This document shows, piece after piece, positions 17,080 through 24,500 of a stretch of 64,000 nucleotides of DNA. The notes beneath the pieces were generated by a model. It had not been told where the DNA came from. It saw only the letters and a program-made list of their open reading frames with translations, and did not search any database. The translations under genes were made by a program, and so were the position numbers. The stretch lies in NCBI GenBank assembly GCA_026393675.1, contig JAPKZQ010000014.1, positions 1 to 64,000 on the forward strand, read 5' to 3'. The DNA is from Acidobacteriota bacterium. GTDB lineage: Bacteria; Acidobacteriota; Vicinamibacteria; Vicinamibacterales; JAKQTR01. Position 1 is the stretch's first letter; each line of letters opens with the position of its first letter.

Positions 17080-17631
17080 ATGAAAGCCACCGAAGTCCTG
17101 ATGCACGAACACGAGCTCATCATGCGCGGCGTGGCCGTGCTCGATCGCATGGCCGAAAATGCCGAGTCCGGTCAACCGGTCCCGGCCGATCATGCCGAGG
17201 CCATCATCGAGTTCATCCGGAAGTTCGCCGACGGGTGTCATCATGCCAAGGAAGAAGGGGTATTGTTTCCGGCGATGGAAGCAGCTGGCATGCCCCGCGA
17301 CGGCGGCCCAATTGCCGTGATGCTCGCCGAGCATGACGAGGGCCGCGCGGCGGTCAAGGCCATGTCGGCGGCGGTTTCCGCCTTCGGCACCGCTCCGGAT
17401 GCCCCGGCGCAGTTCGCGCGCGCGGCACGCGCCTACGCCAACCTGCTCACCAATCACATCTACAAAGAGAACAACATCCTGTTCCGGATGGCCGACAACG
17501 TGATTGGGTCCCACAAGGATGCCGAGATGCTGCAGGCCTACGACGAGCACGAAGCCAGGGTGACAGGCCCTGGCGAGCACGAGCGCTTCCACAAGGTTAT
17601 CGAGGGGCTCGAAGCCGCATACTCGCGATAG
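17080..17631 (+). CDS. Hemerythrin HHE cation-binding domain protein
   Basis: A 183-residue hemerythrin-like protein with regularly spaced metal-ligand histidines and glutamates on four helices: MHEHELIMRGV, FADGCHHAKEEGVLFPAM, MLAEHDEGRA and LTNHIYKENNILFRMAD. Such proteins bind a di-iron centre and are linked to oxygen, nitric oxide or iron handling. A conserved DEHEARVTGPGEHERFHKVIE follows. ATG at 17080 or one three codons upstream (17071) could be used. It ends convergently with, and by the annotated stop overlaps by 35 bp, the next gene. Confidence 0.88.
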   Translation: MKATEVLMHEHELIMRGVAVLDRMAENAESGQPVPADHAEAIIEFIRKFADGCHHAKEEGVLFPAMEAAGMPRDGGPIAVMLAEHDEGRAAVKAMSAAVSAFGTAPDAPAQFARAARAYANLLTNHIYKENNILFRMADNVIGSHKDAEMLQAYDEHEARVTGPGEHERFHKVIEGLEAAYSR

Positions 17632-18538
17632 ATAGGGGTTCCCGCCTTCGCCGGCCCATGCCGACACCGGCTTCGGCGTGGCGAGCTGGAGTCAGGGTTC
17701 GGGGGGCGGTTCCCTCACCTTGTTTTTCGAAGTCAGCTTGACTGATGCCTTCGTTGACACGAATCGACGTGAACTGCAGGGACGCCCTAATAGCGCGGCC
17801 GTCTGCAGTCGTGATCGTATCGGTCATTCGCGTTGGGAAGCGGATTCCCGCAACCTGCCGATACTCATCGTAGACCACGCGCCTTGACGCGGTACTTTCG
17901 ATCGGCGGTTCGGCGCAGTCCCCCTCAGTGAGATTGTCGACGTAGCTGTATGCCTTGGGCAGAAAGCTGGACGAATCGACTTCCAGCAGGATTGCGAACC
18001 CGCCTTCGGTGGTGAACACGACGGGCATGCTTCCGGTCTTGTCTGGCTTCCGAAGCGTGGCACGTACTTTCAGCGCGGACGGCACACGAATGAGCGTCGT
18101 CAGAGAAATCGTGACAAACGTCTTCGTTGCGTTCTTCCGCGACATCGCCTTCGTCGCGTCGCTCGCGTCGGGTCTCTGCACATAACCGGACGGTCCGTCG
18201 ATCGTAAACGTCGGGCCATTGTTGTTCCACTGGAAGCGATCCGGCAGGAGGATGCGGTATGTGAATGAGGCATCTCCCCGAGATCCCTCAATGAGTAGGG
18301 ACTTCACCTCCAATAGCGTCTTCTGTCCACCCAACGCAGCACGAACCTTTTCGAGAACGTCATGAACAGGCTTCGTGGCTTCTATCCCCGCGACAACCTG
18401 CATCTCCTCGGTCGGCGTGATGGGAGACTGTCGGCAGGATCCCGTTGATGGCGAACCGAACAAGTCTGATGGCCCGGACCAGGCGAGGGGAAGCGCAGCG
18501 CTGAGGGCCAGGGCGATGACCACGGCGATTGATTTCAT
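17597..18538 (-). CDS. Exported protein of unknown function
   Basis: A 313-residue protein with a clear signal peptide (MKSIAVVIALALSAALPLAWSG). The mature part reads like a beta-rich outer-membrane lipoprotein-sorting-like domain (LEVKSLLIEGSRGDASFTYRILLPDRFQW.., VDSSSFLPKAYSYVD.., GIRFPTRMTD). I cannot name a function. The last ~35 residues (TAPRTLTPARHAEAG..) are translated from intergenic repeat-like DNA and run 35 bp into the convergent hemerythrin gene, so the original stop may have been lost. Confidence 0.65.
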   Translation of the reverse strand: MKSIAVVIALALSAALPLAWSGPSDLFGSPSTGSCRQSPITPTEEMQVVAGIEATKPVHDVLEKVRAALGGQKTLLEVKSLLIEGSRGDASFTYRILLPDRFQWNNNGPTFTIDGPSGYVQRPDASDATKAMSRKNATKTFVTISLTTLIRVPSALKVRATLRKPDKTGSMPVVFTTEGGFAILLEVDSSSFLPKAYSYVDNLTEGDCAEPPIESTASRRVVYDEYRQVAGIRFPTRMTDTITTADGRAIRASLQFTSIRVNEGISQADFEKQGEGTAPRTLTPARHAEAGVGMGRRRREPLSIASMRLRAPR

Positions 18539-18603
18539 GAGCCTCCTTCAGTCGGGGGACAAGATAAACCTGATGGCGACGTGATTCGTTTCTGACAGCG
18601 GCT

Positions 18604-20607
18604 TCAGGCAGTTGTGTCGCCCGGTCGAACCATTGTGTTCGTCAATGCACCCAGAACACGCTCTTGCTGGGCTCCGGCGACGAACTTGACCGTCACCTCG
18701 ATCCGGCACTCCTGCGGGATGCCGTTCAACCGCACCGGCGAGAACTGCCATTGCCGGACCGCCTCGAACGCTGATGCAGCGAATGCCGGGTCGGCCCCGT
18801 CGTTTGCCCGCATGTCTTTCAGGAATCCGTCGGTGCCCAGGCGGGCCTCCACCACCACTGTGCCGGAAGCGCCGTCGGTCGCGTGCGCCGATGGAAACAC
18901 CGGCTTCATGTCGACCAGCTTGGTTGGCGGCGTGACGCACCCGCCGGTCGTGGACTGACTGCAGGGGTCGGCGTCGGACGCGGCCGGCTTGCGAAGTTGA
19001 AGACGGACAGGCGGCATCGCGGCTCGCGTCGAGGCTGGCGTACCAGCACCGCCGCCCTGGACGACGACCGTCTCGGAGAGCGACCCGATCTGCGCAACCA
19101 CGTCTTGCGTCACTTGCTGTCCGGCTGCGAGGACGATTCGCCCCTGTTTCGTGAGGAAGCCTGGCTTCTTCACTTCCACCTGATACTCGCCTGCTGGCAG
19201 GCCGGTGATCGAAAACTGGCCTCCTTCGTCGGTCCGCACGTCAACTCTCTGCGCCGTGGCACTGTTGACCAGCGCGATCGTTACGCCGGACATCGCGCGT
19301 CCCGTCGCATCCATCAATGTCCCGGAGCAGCCCGCCGGCGGTGTCTGCCCGGCGATTGGCAGTGTCTTGGGAACGACGGCCAGGGAGACATCGCTAACAC
19401 GCAGTTGTGTCTGCACGCTCGCTACTGGCTTCAGCTGATAAGCCACCGTCGCTGGTGCATGGGAGTCGTCGCTGCCACGCAGTTGCGTCTGCATGCTCGC
19501 GACCGGCGTCAGCCGATAAGTCGCCATGGCCGGTTGATCGGCTGGCAGCAATTGATCGCCGGATATGGATCGGGTGGTGGCCGCGACGTTCGACGGCGAT
19601 AGCGCGGAGCCAGGATCATTCGAAGCCGCGACGACGCCCGCGATTGGGATCGTCACTCCGAGCAGTCCGACGGCGACCGCGATGCCGGCCATCCGGGTCA
19701 GGGGCGCGTGGTTCAACCTTGTATTCAGCATGACGCGTACTCTCCTTTCGAGGTGGGACGGCCGCGCCATGGCAGGCGCGGGAAACACTGAACGGCGCGT
19801 ATGGGTGTGCCTGAAGGCACGCGCCACGTCCAACAGGTGCGTCGCGTACTCAGCCGCGTTGGTTCCCATACCCAACACCGCATCGTCACAGGCCTTCTCG
19901 CTCTCGTGCCGAAGACGTCGGCAGGCGATCCAGATCAGCGGGTTGAACCAATAGATGCATCGGAGGAACTCGGCGGCCATCTGCACGGCCCAGTCGCGAC
20001 GCTCAACGTGCGCCAATTCGTGGCCGAGCACGGCGAGAACCCGATCCGTGGGCCATTTGCGAGCGGTTCTGGGCAGGATGACCTTCGGGTGCGCGAGTCC
20101 CCAAGTCACCAGCAGAGTGGGGTGGTCGGTTTGGAGCAGGCGCACGGGAGTTCTTGGCTTCCGCCGGTCCGACAGGGCGGTGACGATGTCGAACCAGGTG
20201 CCGTCCACGACCTGACGCGACCGCCATGTCACCCATGCCAGCCGGCCGAATCCCACGAGAAGCAAGGCAAGGCTGACCAGGACACCCGCGAGCCAGATTC
20301 GCTGTAGCGACGGCAGGGTGACGGTTCGCGGCCCGCTGGTTGAACCAAGACGGTTCTCTGTTGCCGGGCCATCGATCAGCCATTCAGAGTTCATCGGGCC
20401 GGCCGCGCCCGAGACGTCGCGCTGATGGGTCGTCAAAAACGCCGTCATCGGCATCTGCCACGCTGGCGCGATCAGTTGCACGACAGGTATCGCCGATGCG
20501 CACGCGATGGCCAAGGCGAGCACACAGTGGCGGAGCGCAGCCGATTGCCTTCGCAGGGCGGCCGCGGTCAGGAGCCCGACGAGGAGAACGGCGGACACCT
20601 TGATCAT
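18604..20607 (-). CDS. BlaR1-like M56 peptidase fused to a TonB C-terminal domain
   Basis: A 667-residue membrane protein. Residues 1-125 contain three membrane segments, then comes a zinc peptidase M56 domain with VLGHELAHVERRDW (HExxH about 190) and ESEKACDDAVL. A further membrane segment (about 300) leads to a linker with a 26-residue internal repeat (PVASMQTQLRGSD / PVASVQTQLRVSD), a carboxypeptidase-regulatory-like beta domain (GTLMDATGRAMSGVTIALV.. LPAGEYQVEVKKPG) and a TonB C-terminal domain (VFPSAHATDGASGTVVVEARLG.. AVRQWQFSPVRLNG). M56 proteins signal by cleaving a BlaI-type repressor. The gene overlaps blaI-like 20604-20996 by ATGA. Confidence 0.88.
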   Translation of the reverse strand: MIKVSAVLLVGLLTAAALRRQSAALRHCVLALAIACASAIPVVQLIAPAWQMPMTAFLTTHQRDVSGAAGPMNSEWLIDGPATENRLGSTSGPRTVTLPSLQRIWLAGVLVSLALLLVGFGRLAWVTWRSRQVVDGTWFDIVTALSDRRKPRTPVRLLQTDHPTLLVTWGLAHPKVILPRTARKWPTDRVLAVLGHELAHVERRDWAVQMAAEFLRCIYWFNPLIWIACRRLRHESEKACDDAVLGMGTNAAEYATHLLDVARAFRHTHTRRSVFPAPAMARPSHLERRVRVMLNTRLNHAPLTRMAGIAVAVGLLGVTIPIAGVVAASNDPGSALSPSNVAATTRSISGDQLLPADQPAMATYRLTPVASMQTQLRGSDDSHAPATVAYQLKPVASVQTQLRVSDVSLAVVPKTLPIAGQTPPAGCSGTLMDATGRAMSGVTIALVNSATAQRVDVRTDEGGQFSITGLPAGEYQVEVKKPGFLTKQGRIVLAAGQQVTQDVVAQIGSLSETVVVQGGGAGTPASTRAAMPPVRLQLRKPAASDADPCSQSTTGGCVTPPTKLVDMKPVFPSAHATDGASGTVVVEARLGTDGFLKDMRANDGADPAFAASAFEAVRQWQFSPVRLNGIPQECRIEVTVKFVAGAQQERVLGALTNTMVRPGDTTA

Positions 20608-20996
20608 TGCGAGTCTGCTTTCCTGGCCTTGGCGACCAGTTCGGCAATCCTCGCGAGGTCGTCCTCAGACAGCCGCGTGGCTTCGCCCCCCAACACTGCG
20701 GCAACCACCTGCTCCGACGAGCCCTCGAAGAAGGTGTGCACGAGGTGCTTGAGCGCCGACTTTCTGGCTGCGTGGCGGGACACCGCCGGCATGTAGACGT
20801 ACCGAAGGCCTTCTTCGTCGTGCCTGACGTGCCCTTTCTCCTCGAGCACGCGCAATTGGGTGCGCACCGTGGAGTAGTTGGGATCACCCGAGAGGTCCTT
20901 CATGACGTCGGCCGCGATGGCGCGTCCGCGACGGTACAGGATGTCCATGATTTGGCGTTCGCGGCGTGTCAGAACGAGGTGTGTGGCTGTGGTCAT
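20604..20996 (-). CDS. BlaI/MecI-family transcriptional repressor
   Basis: A 130-residue winged-helix repressor: LTRRERQIMDILYRRGRAIAADVMKDL, NYSTVRTQLRVLEEKGHVRHDEEGLRYVYMP, then a dimerisation/cleavage segment (ALKHLVHTFFEGSSEQVVAAVL). Partner of the M56 peptidase encoded immediately downstream with a four-base overlap. The target is unknown; no beta-lactamase is nearby, so general envelope stress or autoregulation is more likely than antibiotic resistance. Confidence 0.93.
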   Translation of the reverse strand: MTTATHLVLTRRERQIMDILYRRGRAIAADVMKDLSGDPNYSTVRTQLRVLEEKGHVRHDEEGLRYVYMPAVSRHAARKSALKHLVHTFFEGSSEQVVAAVLGGEATRLSEDDLARIAELVAKARKADSQ

Positions 20997-21026
20997 ATGC
21001 TATTTTTGTAACACTTCTGCTATACA

Positions 21027-21054
21027 TATAACACCACGTCCTGGCAGTGTCAAC
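21027..21054 (-). promoter_or_regulatory. Promoter of the BlaI-M56 operon
   Basis: Minus strand TTGACA (21054-21049) and TTATAT (21032-21027) with 16-bp spacing. GTGTTA occurs twice (overlapping the -10 region and near 21009-21014) in the AT-rich leader, a plausible operator for the autoregulating BlaI-type repressor. Confidence 0.6.
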
Positions 21055-21095
21055 CGTCACGTGGACCGCGACATTCCACGGAAGTCCGGACGTTT

Positions 21096-21113
21096 GCCGG
21101 GCTGGAGCCCGGC
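21096..21113. repeat. GCCGGGCTGGAGCCCGGC palindrome
   Basis: Perfect 8-bp-arm palindrome at the edge of the tandem duplication. The same 18-mer occurs in inverse orientation inside the SNF2 helicase gene at 24785-24802, and a degenerate form is at 37097-37114. Confidence 0.7.
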
Positions 21114-21332
21114 GATCCCAGGCGTGTCGCGCTATCAGGACCACAGGCCGGGCTGTCCGCCTCCGCGCCGAAGCGCTACGGCGAGCCCTTGACGTAGCTC
21201 AACGAGCGAAGTCGGGGAGCCCGGCAATCCCGGGCGTGTCGCGCTATCAGAACCACAGGCCGGGCTGTCCGCCTCCGCGCCGAAGCGCTACGGCGAGCCC
21301 TTGATGTAGCTCAACGAGCGAAGTCGGGGAGC
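21106..21332. repeat. 112-bp tandem duplication
   Basis: Two head-to-tail units (about 21106-21217 and 21218-21332), nearly identical: each begins GCCCGGCRATCCC, contains GTGTCGCGCTATCAG and CCTCCGCGCCGAAGCGCTACG, and ends with CTCAACGAGCGAAGTCGGG. Only a few bases differ. No gene is visible between 20997 and 21450. Confidence 0.85.
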
Positions 21333-21355
21333 GTGGCGATCTTGGGGAAATGCCA

Positions 21356-21381
21356 TAGGGGCACGGCATGCCGTGCCCCTA
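21356..21381. repeat. 26-bp perfect palindrome
   Basis: TAGGGGCACGGCA and its exact reverse complement abut. It belongs to the TAGGGG palindrome family also seen at 33915-33939, with related hairpins at 39688-39707 and 51888-51909. It lies 70 bp beyond the cyclophilin stop and may terminate its transcript. Confidence 0.7.
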
Positions 21382-21450
21382 CACAAACCAAGCGAGCGGA
21401 ATTGCGGAGTCGGGAATCGGATCCGCCCCGAATCCCGGAGAGGTGCGGGG

Positions 21451-22107
21451 TTACTGCTCGATCGTCGCCTTCTTGATGTAGTCCTGCTTCGGGAACTCTT
21501 TCGTCAGGTACGTATTGCCCTCCATCTGGATTCGGCCCTGATCGGGACCTGTGCCCCTCGGCGCGCCTTCGCCGTACTCGGCGTAGAGTTTCTCGACGAC
21601 GTCCATGCCAGACGTGATCTTGCCAAAGGGCGCGAATCCCTGCGAATCAAGGCCGGCGTTGTCGCGGTAGTTGATGAACACCTGCGTCGTCCGCGTGTCG
21701 GGAGATCCGCCCATCGCGTAGGTGAGATAGCCGCGCTTGTTGCTCTCTTTGACCGGATCGACGCCGATCGTCGCGCCGCGCCAGACAGATGACACGGCCG
21801 GATTGCCGTTGATCCCGAACTGGGCCATAAAGCCCGAGAGCACGCGGAAGAAGCGGCAGTCGTCGTAGAACCCGTTCTTGACGAGGTTGTAGAACCGGTC
21901 GGCGCCGAGCGGCGCCCAGTCACGGTGCACCTCGACGACAAATGAGCCGGCGCTGGTCTCGAACTTCGCCTTATAGACCGTTGGCGCTGTTTCCTTGAGG
22001 GCGCCCGGCGTCTTCAGGCCACCCGTTGCGGGCTGCGCACACGCCACGGCAGCCACGGCCAGCATCATCATCACAGACATGAACACGGCAAACGGTCGAA
22101 CTCTCAT
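21451..22107 (-). CDS. Secreted cyclophilin-type peptidyl-prolyl isomerase
   Basis: A 218-residue PPIase with an N-terminal signal (MRVRPFAVFMSVMMMLAVAAVACAQ; the cysteine may be a lipidation site, but the residues before it are not a canonical lipobox). The cyclophilin fold is visible in FVVEVHRDWAPLGADRFYNLVKNGFYDDCRFFRVLSGFMAQFGI, GYLTYAMGGSPDTRTTQVFINYRDNAGLDSQGFAPFGKI and MDVVEKLY. It would assist folding outside the cytoplasm. ATG at 22107 is chosen because the signal peptide starts there and GGAGTC precedes it. Confidence 0.92.
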   Translation of the reverse strand: MRVRPFAVFMSVMMMLAVAAVACAQPATGGLKTPGALKETAPTVYKAKFETSAGSFVVEVHRDWAPLGADRFYNLVKNGFYDDCRFFRVLSGFMAQFGINGNPAVSSVWRGATIGVDPVKESNKRGYLTYAMGGSPDTRTTQVFINYRDNAGLDSQGFAPFGKITSGMDVVEKLYAEYGEGAPRGTGPDQGRIQMEGNTYLTKEFPKQDYIKKATIEQ

Positions 22108-22118
22108 GATTGACTCCT

Positions 22119-22233
22119 CCAGAACCCAATTCCATAACCCGTTCTTGCCGCCTTCGCCCCAAGATTCGCGCTTTGGGCTACGGCGAGCCAAGGCTTCGAG
22201 GTGAGACGCTCACGCAGGTTATGGAATCGTCTC
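22119..22233 (-). repeat. Interspersed stem-loop repeat family B, copy 1
   Basis: ATTCCATAACC (22129-22139) is exactly inverted at 22217-22227. Read on the minus strand it shares with copies at 30698-30800 and 61234-61306 the order GAGAYG, outer stem, CTGCGTRAG, spacer, AGAACGGGTT, outer stem, GGTTCT. The stem sequence differs from the others but stays complementary. It fills the gap between the cyclophilin and S9 peptidase genes. Confidence 0.7.
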
Positions 22234-24269
22234 TATTTAGTCCAGCGTCCCATCCAGTCCAGAAACGTGTGATACCACAAGGCGCTGTTCTGCGGCTTGT
22301 TGATCCAGTGCCCTTCGTCGGGGAAGTACAGCAGACGCGACGGCACGCCCTGGCGCTGCAGCGTCGTGAACAACTGAAGACCTTCGCCGATGGGCACGCG
22401 GAAATCAAGCTCGCCGTGCGAGACGAGCGTCGGGGTCTTGAAGTTCTTCGCGTAAGTATGGGGCGACCACTTCGCGTAACTCTCCGGGTTGGTCCACGGC
22501 ATCCCTCCCAGGTCCCACTCGGGGAACCAGAGTTCCTCGGTGACGCCGTACATGCTCGTCAGGTTGAACACGCCGGCGTGTGAGACGATCGCTTTGAAGC
22601 GATCGGTGTGGCCGAGAAACCAGTTCATCATGTAGCCGCCGTAGGAGGCGCCCGCCGCGACCTTCCGCGTGGCATCCACGTAGGGCAGCTTCTCGGCGGC
22701 GTCGACGCCCTTCATCAGGTCGTCGAACGGCTTGCCGCCCCAGTCGTTGCTGATCTCGTCGGTGAACTTCTGGCCGAAGCCCGTCGACCCGCGCGGATTC
22801 GGCATGAAGACGACGTAGCCCGCCGAAGCGAACACCTGCGCATTCCACCGGTAGGTCCAACCGTCGTTCCATGCGCTCTGCGGGCCGCCGTGCACGAGAT
22901 AGAGCAGCGGGTACTTCTGTCCCTCCTTGAAGGTGTTCGGCTTGACGATCCAGGCCTGCACTTTCGCGCCGCCCGCGCCCTCGAACGTCACGGCTTCTCC
23001 GGCCTTCAGGCTGAACTTCGCGAGAAACTCCTTATTGATTGCGGTGACCGCCGTCACGGCTGTGCCATCGACAGCGGCCCTGTAGATCTCGGCCGGCGCG
23101 GTCAGCGATTGACGTGTGAAGACCAGCGTCTTTCCGTCGGCCGACACCTGCACGTCGCCGTTCGAGCCGTCCTTGAGGATGAGCCTGGGCGCGCCGCCAG
23201 TCAGTTCGGCCCGATAGACTTGCACGCCGCCATCGTTCTCAACCGTCAGGTAGACGGCCTTTGAGTCGGGCGTCCAGGCCCAGCCGTCGACCGGCCGATC
23301 GAAGTCCCCGGCCACAATCTTCCGCTCGCCGGTCGTGCGATCGACGAGGGTCAGCGTCCACTTGTCGGCCTCGAATCCGGCTCGCTGTTGCGATCGCCAC
23401 GACAGGTACTTCCCGTCTGGCGAGTATTGCGGCCCGGAATCGGCACCTTTGCCGGTTGTGATCTGTTTCGGTTGCGCGCCCGGCGTCTGAAAATCAAGCG
23501 TGAAGATATCGCTGTTGGTGCTGACGGCCTCGACGGGATCGGTCTTGGTCGCGTACGCGATCTCCCTGGAGTCGGGCGAGAAGGCGTAGTCGTCGGGTCC
23601 GCCGAGCGAGAAGGGCGGCACGTCTGATCGACCGGGCGTCAGATCGCGCGGCGGCGCCGAACCGTCGGCTGGCATAACAAGCAGGTGGCTGTAGCGTCCA
23701 TCTTTCCAACTGGTCCAGTGGCGGAACAGCAGGTTGTCGACGACGCGCGCCTTCGTCTTGGCGGCCTGCTGCTTCTTCAACAGCGAATCGTTGCACGTGG
23801 CTTCGCCGACGACATTACCGTTGCATTCCGGAAAGACGTCCGACACAAACGCGATCCACTTGCCATCGGGCGACCACGTCACGCCGGATGCGCCGGTCGA
23901 CAACGTGCCGAGTGCACGCACAGTGCCCGTGCCGAGCGTGTAGATGACGATTCTGGAATCGGTCGTGTCGTAGGCCAGTTGCTTGCCGTCCGGCGACCAG
24001 CGAGGCCGGCTTCCCTGGATGGTCAGCGCTTGTGCCGAGACGGGCGGCACGAATGAGATCTGAGTACGTCGGCTGTTGCCATCCAGGTTGACCTCGATGG
24101 CGACGTACGCGATCCGCGTGCCATCAGGCGAGAGCTGCGGGTCGGAGATACGCTTCAACTTCAGCATCTCCTCTACCGTGAATGGTGGAGGGGCCTGCGC
24201 CCACACGACTGGCACTGAGGCCAGGACGATGGCAGCGAGAACGAGAAGAAACAACGCGCGGCGATTCAT
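22233..24269 (-). CDS. Secreted S9-family prolyl oligopeptidase (dipeptidyl/acylaminoacyl peptidase type)
   Basis: A 678-residue serine peptidase with signal peptide (MNRRALFLLVLAAIVLASVPVVWAQ). The N-terminal ~390 residues form WD40-like beta-propeller repeats (ISDPQLSPDGTRIAYV, RPRWSPDGKQLAYD, GVTWSPDGKWIAFV, GPQYSPDGKYLSW). The C-terminal alpha/beta-hydrolase has the nucleophile in GASYGGYMMNW (about 541), Asp in GELDFRVP (about 621) and His in DEGHW (about 652). It would cleave short peptides in the periplasm. The ATG at 24269 follows AGGAGG by five bases; the open frame continues far upstream but without family similarity. Confidence 0.93.
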   Translation of the reverse strand: MNRRALFLLVLAAIVLASVPVVWAQAPPPFTVEEMLKLKRISDPQLSPDGTRIAYVAIEVNLDGNSRRTQISFVPPVSAQALTIQGSRPRWSPDGKQLAYDTTDSRIVIYTLGTGTVRALGTLSTGASGVTWSPDGKWIAFVSDVFPECNGNVVGEATCNDSLLKKQQAAKTKARVVDNLLFRHWTSWKDGRYSHLLVMPADGSAPPRDLTPGRSDVPPFSLGGPDDYAFSPDSREIAYATKTDPVEAVSTNSDIFTLDFQTPGAQPKQITTGKGADSGPQYSPDGKYLSWRSQQRAGFEADKWTLTLVDRTTGERKIVAGDFDRPVDGWAWTPDSKAVYLTVENDGGVQVYRAELTGGAPRLILKDGSNGDVQVSADGKTLVFTRQSLTAPAEIYRAAVDGTAVTAVTAINKEFLAKFSLKAGEAVTFEGAGGAKVQAWIVKPNTFKEGQKYPLLYLVHGGPQSAWNDGWTYRWNAQVFASAGYVVFMPNPRGSTGFGQKFTDEISNDWGGKPFDDLMKGVDAAEKLPYVDATRKVAAGASYGGYMMNWFLGHTDRFKAIVSHAGVFNLTSMYGVTEELWFPEWDLGGMPWTNPESYAKWSPHTYAKNFKTPTLVSHGELDFRVPIGEGLQLFTTLQRQGVPSRLLYFPDEGHWINKPQNSALWYHTFLDWMGRWTK

Positions 24270-24299
24270 GAGTGCCTCCTGCGTCGATCGAGAACCTGA

Positions 24300-24349
24300 G
24301 TGCCGGGTCTGACAGCCTCCGCCAAGGCTACGGCGGTCAGACCCGGCAC
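24300..24349. repeat. Perfect 14-bp hairpin, CCGGGTCTGAC family
   Basis: GTGCCGGGTCTGAC (24300-24313) and GTCAGACCCGGCAC (24336-24349) pair perfectly around a 22-nt loop, AGCCTCCGCCAAGGCTACGGCG. Relatives are at 1313-1382 and, degenerate, near 55451-55470. The rest of 24270-24500 shows no gene. Confidence 0.75.
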
Positions 24350-24455
24350 CTGGCGAGAGCGTTCTGCCCCGTCCGGCCGAGGATAGCACGGGGATTGCGT
24401 AGGCAAACCACGCCACGCCGCGAATGCCCGCAGATCGGGCACATATGGCCAGGGA

Positions 24456-24474
24456 CGTTGCAATTTCTGTAACG
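24456..24474. promoter_or_regulatory. Dyad CGTTGCA-N5-TGTAACG
   Basis: A near-perfect 7-bp-arm dyad 27-45 bp before the SNF2 helicase start. Its core GCAATTTCTG is identical to the right arm of the inverted repeat upstream of the radical SAM operon (10364-10373 region), so the same regulator may act at both. Confidence 0.45.
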
Positions 24475-24500
24475 CGGATGGCGCGCGGTGATGGCAGAAA

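Noticed and set aside
21106-21332. CRISPR-like array
   Set aside because: Only two 112-bp units without separate short repeats and unique spacers, and no cas genes nearby.
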